64,000 bases of DNA from Anaerotignum neopropionicum (GCF_001571775.1 NZ_LRVM01000001.1:372001-436000); one strand, 5' to 3'. Counted from the first letter of the stretch, positions 35,538 to 44,975 are shown. Notes: generated from the sequence alone by a model not told the origin. Numbers and translations are program-made.

Positions 35538-37385
35538 ATGAATAAAATTAAAGTAATGAGTGTTTTCGGCACAAGACCGGAGGCAATCAAGATGGCCCCC
35601 CTTGTGAAGGAATTGGAAAAAAACGAACAAGTAGAAAGCATTGTTTGCGTAACGGCGCAGCACAGAGAAATGCTGGATCAGGTTCTGGAGATTTTTGATT
35701 TGCACCCGGCCTATGACTTGGATATTATGCAGTCAAGACAAACCTTAGCAGGAATTACAACAAGAGCCTTAACAGGCTTGGAGGGTGTTATTGCAAAGGA
35801 AAAGCCGGATATTGTTTTGGTGCATGGAGATACCTCTACCACCTTTGCCGGGGCTTTGGCTGCGTACTACAATCAAACGAAGGTGGGTCATGTGGAAGCG
35901 GGGCTGCGTACCTATGATAAATATCAACCCTTTCCCGAGGAGATGAACCGCCGTTTAACAGGGGCGCTGACGGATTTGCATTTTGCCCCCACGCCCTTGG
36001 CAAAGGAGCATCTTTTAAAGGAAAATTTGGATGAAAATAGTATTTTCGTTACAGGAAATACCGTCATTGATGCATTGGCACATACCATTGAGGAGGGCTA
36101 TACCTTTACGGTGGAGGAGCTAAATCATATTGATTTTCAAAAGAAGCGTGTCATTGCCATGACTGCCCACAGGAGGGAAAACCTTGGGGAGCCGTTGGAA
36201 AATATTTGCCATGCCGTAAAGCGTTTGGTGGAGGAATATCCCGATGTGGAGGTTGTTTATGCAGTGCATAAAAACCCAGCGGTGATGGAGCCTGTTCACA
36301 GAATTCTTGGGCAAACCCAGGGAATTTATTTGACGGAGCCTCTGGATTTAAAGGATATGCACAACCTAATGTGCCGTTCCTATTTGGTATTGACGGATAG
36401 CGGTGGCTTGCAGGAGGAGGTTCCTTCCATGGGCAAGCCTGTTTTGGTGCTTCGCAACGTGACGGAGCGTCCCGAGGGGGTGGAAGCCGGAACATTAAAG
36501 CTTGTGGGGACCAATGAAGAAGCAATATACTCTGCTGCAAAGGAGCTTTTGGACAACGGCACGGCCTATGAAAAAATGGCCCGGGCAAAGAATCCCTTTG
36601 GGGACGGACAGGCTTCCAGACGCATTGTGGAAAGCATTTTATTTGCCTTTGGGAAAAGCGAAAATAGACCGGATGAATATAATGTTTATATAAATTCCCA
36701 TGAAAAGGAGGAACGATCAATGAATGAAGAACGGATGGCAATTTTAAGTATGCTGGAAAAAGGGATTATCAATGTTGATGAAGCAGAGCGATTATTAATT
36801 ATTTTACAAAGCAGCGCAGGCTTTGACAAGGAAGGAATCAGCAAATCTGTAGGGGATGTTTTGGGCAAGGCGGGAGAGGCTTTGAATTCCGTAGCCAAGA
36901 CCGTAGGCGAAAAGGCGGAAAAAATTCAGCCCATGGTTAAGGATATGGCGAACAAGGCTTCCGAAAAGGCTGAAGATCTTGAACCGGCAGTAAGAAGTGC
37001 GGCTTTCCGAATGGCAGAGATGATGGACAGCCTAAAGGAGGATGTAAAAAATTACAGGGAAAAGATGAAGGAAAAAAGAGAAAGAGATCAGGCTGAGGAC
37101 TGGACAGACATGGATGCGCAGGAAACAGAGCCTTCGGCCACGGATAATTCAGATGCTTTTTCAGAAGAGGAGGCATATACGCAAAATGTTGAGTCAGTTT
37201 TAAATTCATTGCAAATTCAAATGAATGAAATTGATGATGCAGAAAGTTTTTTGAAGTCCGCCCTTGGGGATTTTGATGCTGCTTTGGAAGAAGATGAGGA
37301 AACCAAAGAGGCTGAGGCGCTTGCAGAAGAATTGGTGGAAGGAGAAGCATCAAAGAAAGAGCCTTCCTATGAGGAAAATAAATAA
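35538..37385 (+). CDS. wecB: UDP-GlcNAc 2-epimerase fused to a SHOCT-like/coiled domain
   Basis: A 615-residue frame. Residues 1-375 are a full non-hydrolysing UDP-N-acetylglucosamine 2-epimerase (MnaA/WecB), making UDP-ManNAc for wall polymers: FGTRPEAIKM, HGDTSTTFAGALAA, VEAGLRT, TAHRRENLGEPL and TDSGGLQEE are all present, and such enzymes normally end near 370-385. The frame runs on without stop into MNEERMAILSMLEKG..DEAERLL (from residue 395), a short helical domain usually found at the start of separate proteins, then a long Ala/Glu/Lys-rich coiled, acidic tail. An intact ribosome site lies just before Met395, so the second part may also be made alone. Confidence 0.85.
   Translation: MNKIKVMSVFGTRPEAIKMAPLVKELEKNEQVESIVCVTAQHREMLDQVLEIFDLHPAYDLDIMQSRQTLAGITTRALTGLEGVIAKEKPDIVLVHGDTSTTFAGALAAYYNQTKVGHVEAGLRTYDKYQPFPEEMNRRLTGALTDLHFAPTPLAKEHLLKENLDENSIFVTGNTVIDALAHTIEEGYTFTVEELNHIDFQKKRVIAMTAHRRENLGEPLENICHAVKRLVEEYPDVEVVYAVHKNPAVMEPVHRILGQTQGIYLTEPLDLKDMHNLMCRSYLVLTDSGGLQEEVPSMGKPVLVLRNVTERPEGVEAGTLKLVGTNEEAIYSAAKELLDNGTAYEKMARAKNPFGDGQASRRIVESILFAFGKSENRPDEYNVYINSHEKEERSMNEERMAILSMLEKGIINVDEAERLLIILQSSAGFDKEGISKSVGDVLGKAGEALNSVAKTVGEKAEKIQPMVKDMANKASEKAEDLEPAVRSAAFRMAEMMDSLKEDVKNYREKMKEKRERDQAEDWTDMDAQETEPSATDNSDAFSEEEAYTQNVESVLNSLQIQMNEIDDAESFLKSALGDFDAALEEDEETKEAEALAEELVEGEASKKEPSYEENK
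36703..36722 (+). promoter_or_regulatory. Internal ribosome site inside the epimerase fusion
   Basis: AAAAGGAGG at 36703-36711, 8 bases before an in-frame ATG at 36720. This is as good as any start in the window and would give a 221-residue product (36720-37385). It marks the ancestral start of a once separate downstream gene. Confidence 0.65.
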
Positions 37386-37450
37386 GAAAAAGTAAAAATT
37401 GTCACAGCAATATATTAATTTATATTGCAATGGATATTACAACATAAAGA

Positions 37451-37488
37451 AAACGATAATCACCAGAATTAGTGATTATCGTTTTTTT
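37451..37488 (+). terminator. Terminator after the epimerase fusion
   Basis: AAACGATAATCAC (37451-37463) pairs perfectly with GTGATTATCGTTT (37472-37484), followed by T run. Confidence 0.88.
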
Positions 37489-37519
37489 GTTTATCCCGAA
37501 AGTGGAGTATTTGAAATTC

Positions 37520-37790
37520 ACAAACCTTGGGCGCCGCCCTCTCACTGCCCGAGATAGGGCAGACGACGAAGGCGGCTTTTGCTTTGCAAAAGTGATGACC
37601 CCCTGCTTGCTTTTGTAAAAAGCAAGACCAAAAACTTTTATTGAAATCGCATAGTTATGCGGTTTCTAAATGATCAAGGTTGCAATGGCAAAGAAGTGCC
37701 AACTGTCCGAAGGACAGCTTTGCGAAGCAAAGTGCTGAACGAAACCCTTGTGGGTGTTTGAGGGCAAAGTCCTCAAGGTATTGACCTTGT
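37520..37790 (+). repeat. Mosaic repeat copy 6
   Basis: A near-complete version: CTTGGGCGCCGCCCTCTCAC start, ACTGCCCGAGATAGGGCAG hairpin, TTTTGCTTTGCAAAA hairpin, AAAAAGCAAGACCAAAAACT block, GCATAGTTATGC palindrome, AAGAAGTGCCAACTGTCC block and GTGTTTGAGGGCAAAG end. It ends about 20 bases before the ychF stop. Confidence 0.82.
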
Positions 37791-37807
37791 ATTTATGAAA
37801 AATGCAA

Positions 37808-38905
37808 TTATACGTTAAAGCGGAACAGAACCACATCTCCGTCTTTAAAAACATATTCCTTGCCCTCGGAACGAACCAAGCCTTGTTCTTTTGCGGCGGT
37901 GTTAGAGCCGGAACGAATCAAATCGTCATAGGCAACAACCTCTGCACGAATAAAGCCTCTTTCAAAATCACTATGGATTTTACCTGCTGCCTGGGGTGCT
38001 TTTGTGCCGTTGACGATTGTCCATGCACGGGTTTCCTGGGGACCTGCGGTTAAGTAGCTGATTAAGCCCAAAAGCTGATAGCTTGCAGCAATCAGACGGT
38101 CAAGTCCGCTGGAGGCTACGCCCAGTTCCGCAAGGAATTCTTTTTTATCCCCTTCGTCTAAATCGGCAATTTCCTCTTCGATTTTTGCACAAAGGACAAA
38201 TACCTCACTACCTTCGTTTTTCGCATATTCCCGCACCTTTCCAACAAAAGGATTGGTAGTGCCGTCATCAGCCAAATGCTCTTCCAATACATTTGCAGCA
38301 TATAAAACAGGCTTTGTCGTCAGCAGCGTAAGGGATTCCACGAAAGCCTTATCCTCAGGCGTATCAAATTCCATGGCCCTTGCTGAAATTCCCTGCTCCA
38401 AAGTATCTTTTATTTTTTGCAAAAGATCCATTTCGTGCTGCAAGGACTTGTCCGCCTTTGCCATTTTTCCTGTTTTCGCAATTCGACGCTCTAAAATTTC
38501 TAAATCGGAGAATACTAACTCCAAATTGATGGTTTCAATATCACGAATGGGGTCTACAGAACCGTCAACGTGGATTACATTGGTGTCCTCGAAGCAGCGT
38601 ACAACGTGAACAATGGCATCCACCTCACGAATATGGGAGAGGAATTTATTCCCCAAGCCTTCGCCTTTGCTTGCACCGCGAACCAAGCCTGCAATATCAA
38701 CAAATTCAATGACCGCAGGTACAATTTTTGCCGAAGCGTGTATTTCGGCCAGTTTTGTTAAACGTTCATCGGGAACGGTTACTACGCCTACGTTGGGGTC
38801 AATGGTGCAAAAGGGATAGTTGGCCGCCTCCGCTTTTCCCAATGTCATTGAATTAAATAAGGTGCTTTTGCCCACATTGGGCAGACCTACAATACCGAGT
38901 TTCAT
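37808..38905 (-). CDS. ychF: Redox-regulated ATPase YchF (Obg-family)
   Basis: A 365-residue Obg-related P-loop NTPase that prefers ATP. G1 is GLPNVGKST at 7-15; G3 and the effector region VDIAGLVRGASKGEGLGNKFL are classical, and the C-terminal TGS-like domain ends IRSGSNTAAKEQGLVRSEGKEY..DGDVVLFRFNV. The ATG at 38905 follows AAGGAAG; upstream in-frame ATGs lack a site. Role in translation/stress is known from the family only. Confidence 0.95.
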   Translation of the reverse strand: MKLGIVGLPNVGKSTLFNSMTLGKAEAANYPFCTIDPNVGVVTVPDERLTKLAEIHASAKIVPAVIEFVDIAGLVRGASKGEGLGNKFLSHIREVDAIVHVVRCFEDTNVIHVDGSVDPIRDIETINLELVFSDLEILERRIAKTGKMAKADKSLQHEMDLLQKIKDTLEQGISARAMEFDTPEDKAFVESLTLLTTKPVLYAANVLEEHLADDGTTNPFVGKVREYAKNEGSEVFVLCAKIEEEIADLDEGDKKEFLAELGVASSGLDRLIAASYQLLGLISYLTAGPQETRAWTIVNGTKAPQAAGKIHSDFERGFIRAEVVAYDDLIRSGSNTAAKEQGLVRSEGKEYVFKDGDVVLFRFNV

Positions 38906-38992
38906 GTTATTCTTCCTTTCCATGGGTTTCACTCATACTGAAATTATTATAGCGAAAAGGGACTCAATTGGCAAGAAAGAAGTAGTGGAACC

Positions 38993-39160
38993 TTATTTTT
39001 TTCGGGGAAAAACAGCAAAAATTGTTAAAATAAAAAAAACAATACCTCCGAAAACACAGAACTTAGCTGCTTCAACATTTGTTAAATAAATTCCATTTGC
39101 AGGTGTTTCGTGAATATTTTTCACAATTACACGAAAATGCTTCTTTTTATTGGGCTCCAT
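38993..39160 (-). CDS. Small single-pass membrane protein, 55 residues
   Basis: A short gene on the minus strand with a very strong site, AAAAAAGGAGG, 7 bases before the ATG at 39160. The product begins MEPNKKKHFRVIVKN and ends with one hydrophobic helix (about 33-51, FCVFGGIVFFILTIFAVF) followed by PRKK. The positively charged N-terminal half and charged C-terminus suggest a membrane-anchored peptide. It reads toward ychF, 88 bases upstream of that gene, and may share its transcript. I do not recognise a family. Confidence 0.55.
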   Translation of the reverse strand: MEPNKKKHFRVIVKNIHETPANGIYLTNVEAAKFCVFGGIVFFILTIFAVFPRKK

Positions 39161-39287
39161 TTTTTCGCCTCCTTTTTTCTGCCTTTAGTATATCCGATTT
39201 TAGGGCAAAAATCAAAATCAACCATAAGTTGCTTTTCATAAATCTTTTTTTTTAAGACATACTAAAGAAAAAGGGAGGCGGCGAAAA

Positions 39288-39680
39288 ATGTGGAAAAAAA
39301 GGATGAGTATTTTGATTTTGGCAATATTTGTTTTCAGCGGATGTTCCGCAAAGGTAACGGAAAATAATTTGTCCGGTGTGCATTTTGTAAAAGCGGATGA
39401 AAAAATTGGAGATAAAACCTTTGAGGAACGAGCACAAAGCATTAAAGCTTTGCTTCACAAAATTAAAGGGATTTCCGGTAACGCAGTAGTGGTGGAAGGG
39501 CATACGGCTATTATTGGGCTGCGTTTGGAGGATGGCATGGAAAATGAGGCGGCTAGAATAAGCAAAGAAGCAGACAATGCTGCCCGGGAAGCTGACGAAT
39601 ATATCAATAATACCTCAATCACAACCAATAAAAAAATTGTTTCCTTGATTGAGGAAATGGAACAAAAAAGAGCAAGGTGA
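39288..39680 (+). CDS. YhcN/YlaJ-family sporulation lipoprotein
   Basis: A 130-residue lipoprotein: signal peptide with lipobox VFSGCS (about C19), then one compact domain with IKGISGNAVVVEGHTAIIGLRL, the repeat-like core of the YhcN/YlaJ spore lipoprotein family, and a charged helical C-terminus. AAGGGAGG lies before the ATG. Such proteins locate to the forespore or spore membrane and affect germination or outgrowth; that role is inferred from family. Confidence 0.78.
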   Translation: MWKKRMSILILAIFVFSGCSAKVTENNLSGVHFVKADEKIGDKTFEERAQSIKALLHKIKGISGNAVVVEGHTAIIGLRLEDGMENEAARISKEADNAAREADEYINNTSITTNKKIVSLIEEMEQKRAR

Positions 39681-40026
39681 AAGAGAGGAAATGCAGAAAT
39701 TCATACCGAAACCCTTTAATACAGCCCGATTGCAGCAAACAGAATTTTTTCTGGAAATTGTGGCAAGGCGGGCTGGTTTTTTGCAAAGATTCTTGGAAAT
39801 TTATGCTAATTATGCGTTTGTAACAGAAAGGCATTCGTGTAAAATATATGATGTTTTTAGCATTTTTCAAAATATAACAGTAAAATAATTTCATTTTTAT
39901 TCCAATTTGTAAGTTTTTAATAAATCCTTAAGAACGAAAGGTCTAGGCATGTTAAAAAAAATATGATAAACTTGTAAGCAAGAGTAAAATATGGAAGCTC
40001 CAAAAAGAACAAAAGGGGGTAAATTC

Positions 40027-42783
40027 ATGAAAAAGAAAATAACACTGGCTATGGCAGCAGTGATGGCATCTTCCTGCATGAATGTAACAGGATATGCAGC
40101 AGGTTTTAAGGATATTAATGATGTTCCTTGGGACGGGGCAAAAGCTGTTATTAATAGCGTTGCCGATTTAGGTTTATTAAACGGGTATGAGGACAACACA
40201 TTCCGTGCCCGTAATAACGTTACATATTGTGAAGCAATACAAATGCTGTATTCTGTTTTGGTGAAAACGGGCACTGCGCAGCAGCTGGATGCAGCAGAGC
40301 AATACAAATATACTACATTTATGCAAGCGTATAATATTCCTACCTGGGCACAAAGCGCAGTTTCTTATGGACTGGAAAAAAGCTTGATTACCACAACGGA
40401 TATGGCAAAGTTCATGACCGGAAAAACCAGCAATTCTGCTACAAGACAGGATGTGGCAAAGATGTTTGGCAATGCCATGGCTGTGCGCTATGATGTGGAC
40501 AGAAAAGCTGCGACAGCCAGTAAGTTTAATGATTATTATCGTATTTCCGAGGATGCTATTATTTTGGTTGATGTTTTAGCTCGTCTTGGTATTATAAATG
40601 GAGATACTGGTAATAATTTTAACCCCACAAACAATATCAACCGTGCAGAAATGGCAGTTATGCTGAATAAAACCTATGAAGTATTAAAGAATGGTATGGA
40701 AACCACAGGAACAGTCACTGCTTTTGAGGGGGACGGCAGCACCTATAAAATAACCATAAAAACAGATGCCGGCATGGCTTTGGATTTTAATGCTACAGCG
40801 AAGCATGTAAAGCTTTACAGTGGGAGTACTACACAGGAATTGGCTTTATCCCGCTTAAGCGTGGGAGATAAGGTTAGCTTTACTTATAACAGCGGTGCTT
40901 TAGATACAATCCGTATTGTGGATGGTTCAACTCTGCAGCAAAAATACAATATTACGGGTTATATTACAGCTTTAGCCACCGACAAAGTAACGATTGAAAA
41001 TGATAATACGGGAGAAACTGAAAAAATAGAGTTAGATAGCGACTGTCTGTTTTATTTAGATAACAAGAGCATTAAGCGGGCTGATTTGCAAACTGAATTA
41101 AAAGATAATTCCGATAAATATGCTTATGCCGGAATTAATACCAATTCAAAGGTGGAAAAGGGCAAGGACAGCAGCGGCAATTCTACTCAGGTTGAAAACA
41201 CATATGCTACAGAGGTTTATGTGACCTTTTACGAACAATATATGAGCTCCGGCATTGTAAGCACCATGGATGACACTTCTATTACCTTTAAGGCTAGTGA
41301 TTCCAGTGCGACAAGCAGAACTTACTTTGCATCTGGGTGTACTTACTACATTAATGAAACCTCGGTTTCTTTGTCACAGCTCAAGTCTTTGGCAAACAGC
41401 GGAACGGTATATGTAAAAGTTACGGTGGATAAAACAGGAAAAGCAACGAAGATAATATTATCCGAGGAGAGCTTTACGGTGAGCAGTGATACATCCTCCA
41501 TTTATGAAGTGGCTGATCTTTCGGATACGGGAATTGTTTTGAAAAATGGCAGCAACAATCTTACTTATAAATTTGGCTCAACAAACCCCGTTTCAAATAT
41601 TACGTTCTATAAGTGGGATACATCTGATGATGATTGGTTATCTTGCAAACTCTCCAATGCGGTAACCTACTTTGACACAAATGACGATAATAATAAAAAA
41701 GTTTATGGCAAGGTTGAGTTTAATAGTGGCAAAAAAATAAACAAGGTATATCTGTCTACCCAAAAATCTTCGTGGTCTACAGGCAGTGGTGCGTATACAG
41801 AAAGAACTGCCGAGGTTGCTTCTCTTTCCGGAAATACGCTGAAATTTAAAGACTCCACGGTAGCCTATACATTGTTAAACCAGTATAATGTGAAAATTGA
41901 TGGAAGCAAGGATGTTGACGTAATTACGGGTACTGATTCCAATGGAAATACGGTGAAATATCCCTTGGTTATGTTGGGTTCCCCGGTGAGCTCTTTGACT
42001 GTTTTCAGAAAAATGGCAGAATCTAGCGGGGTTACCCTTTATGCGGAAATTAAGGCGGATGGCAATAACGTTATTCAGTCCATTGAAGCAAGGCCTACGG
42101 CTGCTAAGGGCAATCTGGTTTCCTATGATATTGATGAAAAAGAATTGGTGCTGGAAACTACGGATGGTAAAAAAATTACATTTACTACAGCTAGAAAGCC
42201 ATCTACCGGAACGGATGATTATACCTATGAGGACATTGGAACATCGGGCTATATTGGCTCTGCACTTACGCTAAGCTTTGACAAAGATGGCATTGTGCAA
42301 AAAATCAATGTTTCTGAAAATGCATATTTATCTGGATCTATCAGCGCAAAAGGTACTGCTGAATCAGCGGCGAACGGTTTGAAATTCTCTGGCAATTCTG
42401 CGGTTTATGGATGGTTGAGCAGCTCCAATACAGACTTGCATAGTTATAGCTTGAACACTACTTCCTTAGATCGTGTGAAGTCAGCGATTGAGGACGAGGA
42501 CGTTACTGTATATGCAGAGGTTCGACTGAATGAAAAGAATAATGTGGAACGCATAAATGTTTACATCAAAGATGCTAAGGGTGCTTTCCAGGAATATAAT
42601 AATGACACCAAATTATTAAGAATTTTGACCGAGGATGGGAATAAGTTCACGTTTAATACGGTTGCCAACCCTACGATTAATATCAGTGGTGTTGCAAAAG
42701 ATAAGGTGAATGATCTTGCCGTAGGCAAAACCGTAAAGCTTACATTTAACAGTGACGGTTTGCTGCAATCCGTAACAGGCTGA
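40027..42783 (+). CDS. SLH-domain surface (S-layer-like) protein
   Basis: A 918-residue secreted protein. The signal peptide is MKKKITLAMAAVMASSC..GYAA (about 1-26). Three SLH domains follow (about 27-85, 95-160 and 168-220; the third has GIINGDTGNNFNPTNNINRAEM), which would bind pyruvylated wall polymer made with a WecB/MnaA-type ManNAc pathway. The remaining 700 residues are repeated beta-rich units (such as VYVKVTVDKTGKATKIILS and VERINVYIKDAKG) typical of S-layer or adhesion proteins. GGGGGT precedes the ATG at 40027. It could be a major S-layer protein, but abundance cannot be judged here. Confidence 0.85.
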   Translation: MKKKITLAMAAVMASSCMNVTGYAAGFKDINDVPWDGAKAVINSVADLGLLNGYEDNTFRARNNVTYCEAIQMLYSVLVKTGTAQQLDAAEQYKYTTFMQAYNIPTWAQSAVSYGLEKSLITTTDMAKFMTGKTSNSATRQDVAKMFGNAMAVRYDVDRKAATASKFNDYYRISEDAIILVDVLARLGIINGDTGNNFNPTNNINRAEMAVMLNKTYEVLKNGMETTGTVTAFEGDGSTYKITIKTDAGMALDFNATAKHVKLYSGSTTQELALSRLSVGDKVSFTYNSGALDTIRIVDGSTLQQKYNITGYITALATDKVTIENDNTGETEKIELDSDCLFYLDNKSIKRADLQTELKDNSDKYAYAGINTNSKVEKGKDSSGNSTQVENTYATEVYVTFYEQYMSSGIVSTMDDTSITFKASDSSATSRTYFASGCTYYINETSVSLSQLKSLANSGTVYVKVTVDKTGKATKIILSEESFTVSSDTSSIYEVADLSDTGIVLKNGSNNLTYKFGSTNPVSNITFYKWDTSDDDWLSCKLSNAVTYFDTNDDNNKKVYGKVEFNSGKKINKVYLSTQKSSWSTGSGAYTERTAEVASLSGNTLKFKDSTVAYTLLNQYNVKIDGSKDVDVITGTDSNGNTVKYPLVMLGSPVSSLTVFRKMAESSGVTLYAEIKADGNNVIQSIEARPTAAKGNLVSYDIDEKELVLETTDGKKITFTTARKPSTGTDDYTYEDIGTSGYIGSALTLSFDKDGIVQKINVSENAYLSGSISAKGTAESAANGLKFSGNSAVYGWLSSSNTDLHSYSLNTTSLDRVKSAIEDEDVTVYAEVRLNEKNNVERINVYIKDAKGAFQEYNNDTKLLRILTEDGNKFTFNTVANPTINISGVAKDKVNDLAVGKTVKLTFNSDGLLQSVTG

Positions 42784-42796
42784 AATACGATGTATC

Positions 42797-42840
42797 ATTC
42801 ATAATGCATAATTTGTAGTTATAAATTATGCATTATGAAT
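42797..42840. repeat. Perfect 18-bp inverted repeat
   Basis: ATTCATAATGCATAATTT (42797-42814) and its exact complement (42823-42840) around an 8-base centre, 14 bases after the SLH gene stop. There is no T run after it; a true terminator follows at 42877. It resembles the ends of small non-coding inverted-repeat elements. Confidence 0.75.
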
Positions 42841-42876
42841 AAGTAAAGTTTCTTTTCAATAAAAATCAATAAAAAA

Positions 42877-42906
42877 AACAAGAGCAAAATTGCCCTTGTT
42901 TTTTTT
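42877..42906 (+). terminator. Terminator after the SLH gene
   Basis: AACAAG-A-GCAA pairs with TTGC-C-CTTGTT with one mismatch, followed by eight T. Confidence 0.75.
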
Positions 42907-43216
42907 CTTTGGATATTGCAACCGAATAAACGCAGACAAGGAATGGGTGTGCCGGAATGACCGGACCTAGCTAGGCTTATTGGGCTGTGGCGTAGAAGGA
43001 AAAATGTTTAGTGTAAAAAAACAGCCGAGAGGTTGTATTCTTATCCCCGAAACAATTCATCCAAATAGTCGCAAACAATATACAAAGACCAAAAGTACAA
43101 GCTTAATTATATTCAAATTTGTGATCTTTGTCAATTGTAAGAAATGGGTATTGATAATTTTGCAATAATCCCTGTATAATAGATAAGATAGTATGGGAAT
43201 AGGAGTTGATTATAAA
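42907..43216 (+). other. Leader region of the radical SAM gene
   Basis: About 310 bases. The first 110 include GC-rich, possibly structured sequence (GCCGGAATGACCGG and the palindrome CCTAGCTAGG near 42953-42975) unlike the AT-rich surroundings. A promoter, TTGATA-18-TATAAT, is at 43151-43180. The ribosome site TAGGAG precedes 43217. Confidence 0.5.
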
Positions 43217-44089
43217 ATGAGATATGAAGGAACGGTATATAGACCGCCCAGCGAGGCGGGAAGCTTAATTATTCAATTAACAATTGGCTGTGCCAGAAAT
43301 ACCTGTACATTTTGTAATATGTATAAGGACAAAAAATTTCGTATTCGTCCCTTAAATGAGGTGGCGGAGGACTTGGAAATGGCAAGAAACTATTACAACC
43401 GCATTCAGGTGCGCCGCATTTTCCTTGCTGATGGCGATGCGTTGATTGTAAAGACTGAGGATTTGTTGTATATTATTGACAAGTGCCATGAATATTTTCC
43501 CGAAGTGGAACGAATTTCCGTTTATGGTGCGCCAAAGGATATTATCAACAAGACTCCCCAGGACTTACGCCGCTTGAAGGAAGCTGGCTTGGATATGGTT
43601 TATGTGGGCTTGGAAAGCGGTGCGGATGAAGTTTTGAAGGATGTAAAAAAAGGTGTTACTTCCGCAGAAATGATTGAGGCAGGCAAAAAGGTGAGGGAGG
43701 CCGGGATGGTGCTTTCCATGACTGTAATTTCCGGGTTAGGCGGGAAAAAATATTGGCAGGAGCATGCTTTGGGCAGTGCAAGGGTGATTTCTGCCATTAA
43801 GCCAGAGTATGTGGGATTTTTGACATTAATGGTTGAACCCGGCACCGAAATATACGATCAGGTGCAAAGAGGGGAAGTTGAGCTTTTGAATCCCCAAGAG
43901 GTTTTGGATGAAACGGAATTATTTATTCGTAACGTAGATGCCCAGGGCACTGTGTTCCGTTCAAACCATGCGTCTAATTATACTGCATTGGGCGGTACAT
44001 TAAATGGAGATAAAGAGAAAATTTTGGCGCAAATTGAGGCTAGCCGCCGTCGGAGCTCGTTCCGCCCCGACAGCTTTAGAGGAATCTGA
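43217..44089 (+). CDS. Radical SAM protein
   Basis: A 290-residue radical SAM enzyme. The cluster motif is GCARNTCTFC (C-x4-C-x2-C, about residues 30-38), the form seen in the uncharacterised group starting YRPPSEAGS. VYVGLESGADEVL and GLGGK are conserved downstream core segments. ATG 43217 is preferred: the promoter at 43151-43180 would start RNA near 43187, leaving no leader for the ATG at 43193. The reaction is unknown. A membrane protein gene follows after 24 bases. Confidence 0.85.
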   Translation: MRYEGTVYRPPSEAGSLIIQLTIGCARNTCTFCNMYKDKKFRIRPLNEVAEDLEMARNYYNRIQVRRIFLADGDALIVKTEDLLYIIDKCHEYFPEVERISVYGAPKDIINKTPQDLRRLKEAGLDMVYVGLESGADEVLKDVKKGVTSAEMIEAGKKVREAGMVLSMTVISGLGGKKYWQEHALGSARVISAIKPEYVGFLTLMVEPGTEIYDQVQRGEVELLNPQEVLDETELFIRNVDAQGTVFRSNHASNYTALGGTLNGDKEKILAQIEASRRRSSFRPDSFRGI

Positions 44090-44113
44090 GTTTTCGGGTA
44101 AGGAGAAGGGCAT

Positions 44114-44911
44114 ATGGCGTGGTTGGGAATTATTACCTTGATAACAATATATTGGTGCGTTTTTACTTCTGCCACGTCAGGAAGGCTGGGGTGGATTGCC
44201 ATTTGTATTTGGCTGATACCCATTCTTGCAATGACCATTACCTATGAAGGCGATATATCAATTAACGGGTTGATGGTAATTATTTGCATTTTGATGTTTT
44301 GGGTCTGCCGACGAGGCTTGGTGGATGTAAAAATGTGGAATACAAAGGTCAGAAAGCGCCACAGCATTATTTTTGCAATGGTATATATCATTGTGTTCAT
44401 CATGTTTTTATATTCCTTTGCCCAGGCTCAACTCTATGGGTATATATTAAATGTTCAGGGCTGGAAAAGTGACCACGGAAGTGTTTGGACAATGCTGCTT
44501 ACTATAACGCCGATGCTGGCCTTGAATTGGATTTTTACACAAATGGTGTTTACTGCGATGGATCGATTATACTGCAAAAAAAAGGAGCTGACGCTTCTTT
44601 CCTGTCAGTTTTATATCGCCAGCGAAAGCGGTGTGGAAAAAGGGATTGGTAAGGGCTATTTTCTGGAGGGAATTCAAAATGGAATTACCTATCATTTTAG
44701 AATGACGCGGCGCACCTATTTTATGCTGCAGCAGGAATCTATATTAAATCTCAAGGCAAAAATTGGGGTTTTTGGTGGGTTATATATTACGCAGTTGGAT
44801 GCGGCTGAATTCTTAAAACGAATCCGCAGAACAGACAGACGGGATGCTAAGCTTGGTATATTTGGTTGTATTTTAGTCACAGCCTTTGGTGTATGGTTAT
44901 TTTTGGTATAG
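44114..44911 (+). CDS. Hypothetical multi-pass membrane protein
   Basis: A 265-residue protein with about six hydrophobic segments: residues 1-17, 22-40, 48-60, 78-97, a central pair at 120-145, and a C-terminal helix. Between the last two is a 90-residue soluble part. AAGGAGAAGG precedes the ATG. It follows the radical SAM gene by 24 bases and shares its terminator, suggesting an operon. No family recognised. Confidence 0.65.
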   Translation: MAWLGIITLITIYWCVFTSATSGRLGWIAICIWLIPILAMTITYEGDISINGLMVIICILMFWVCRRGLVDVKMWNTKVRKRHSIIFAMVYIIVFIMFLYSFAQAQLYGYILNVQGWKSDHGSVWTMLLTITPMLALNWIFTQMVFTAMDRLYCKKKELTLLSCQFYIASESGVEKGIGKGYFLEGIQNGITYHFRMTRRTYFMLQQESILNLKAKIGVFGGLYITQLDAAEFLKRIRRTDRRDAKLGIFGCILVTAFGVWLFLV

Positions 44912-44930
44912 ATATTTTTTTATGAAATGA

Positions 44931-44975
44931 AAAAACCTGTATTGCAAAGCAGATGCTATGTGATACAGGTTTTTT
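44931..44975 (+). terminator. Terminator of the radical SAM operon
   Basis: AAAAACCTGTAT (44931-44942) pairs with ATACAGGTTTTTT (44963-44975). Confidence 0.85.

Noticed and set aside
39692-39889. A 65-codon frame after the YhcN-type lipoprotein gene.
   Set aside because: Only a weak GAGAGG site, no recognisable domain and an unremarkable composition; coding status cannot be supported.
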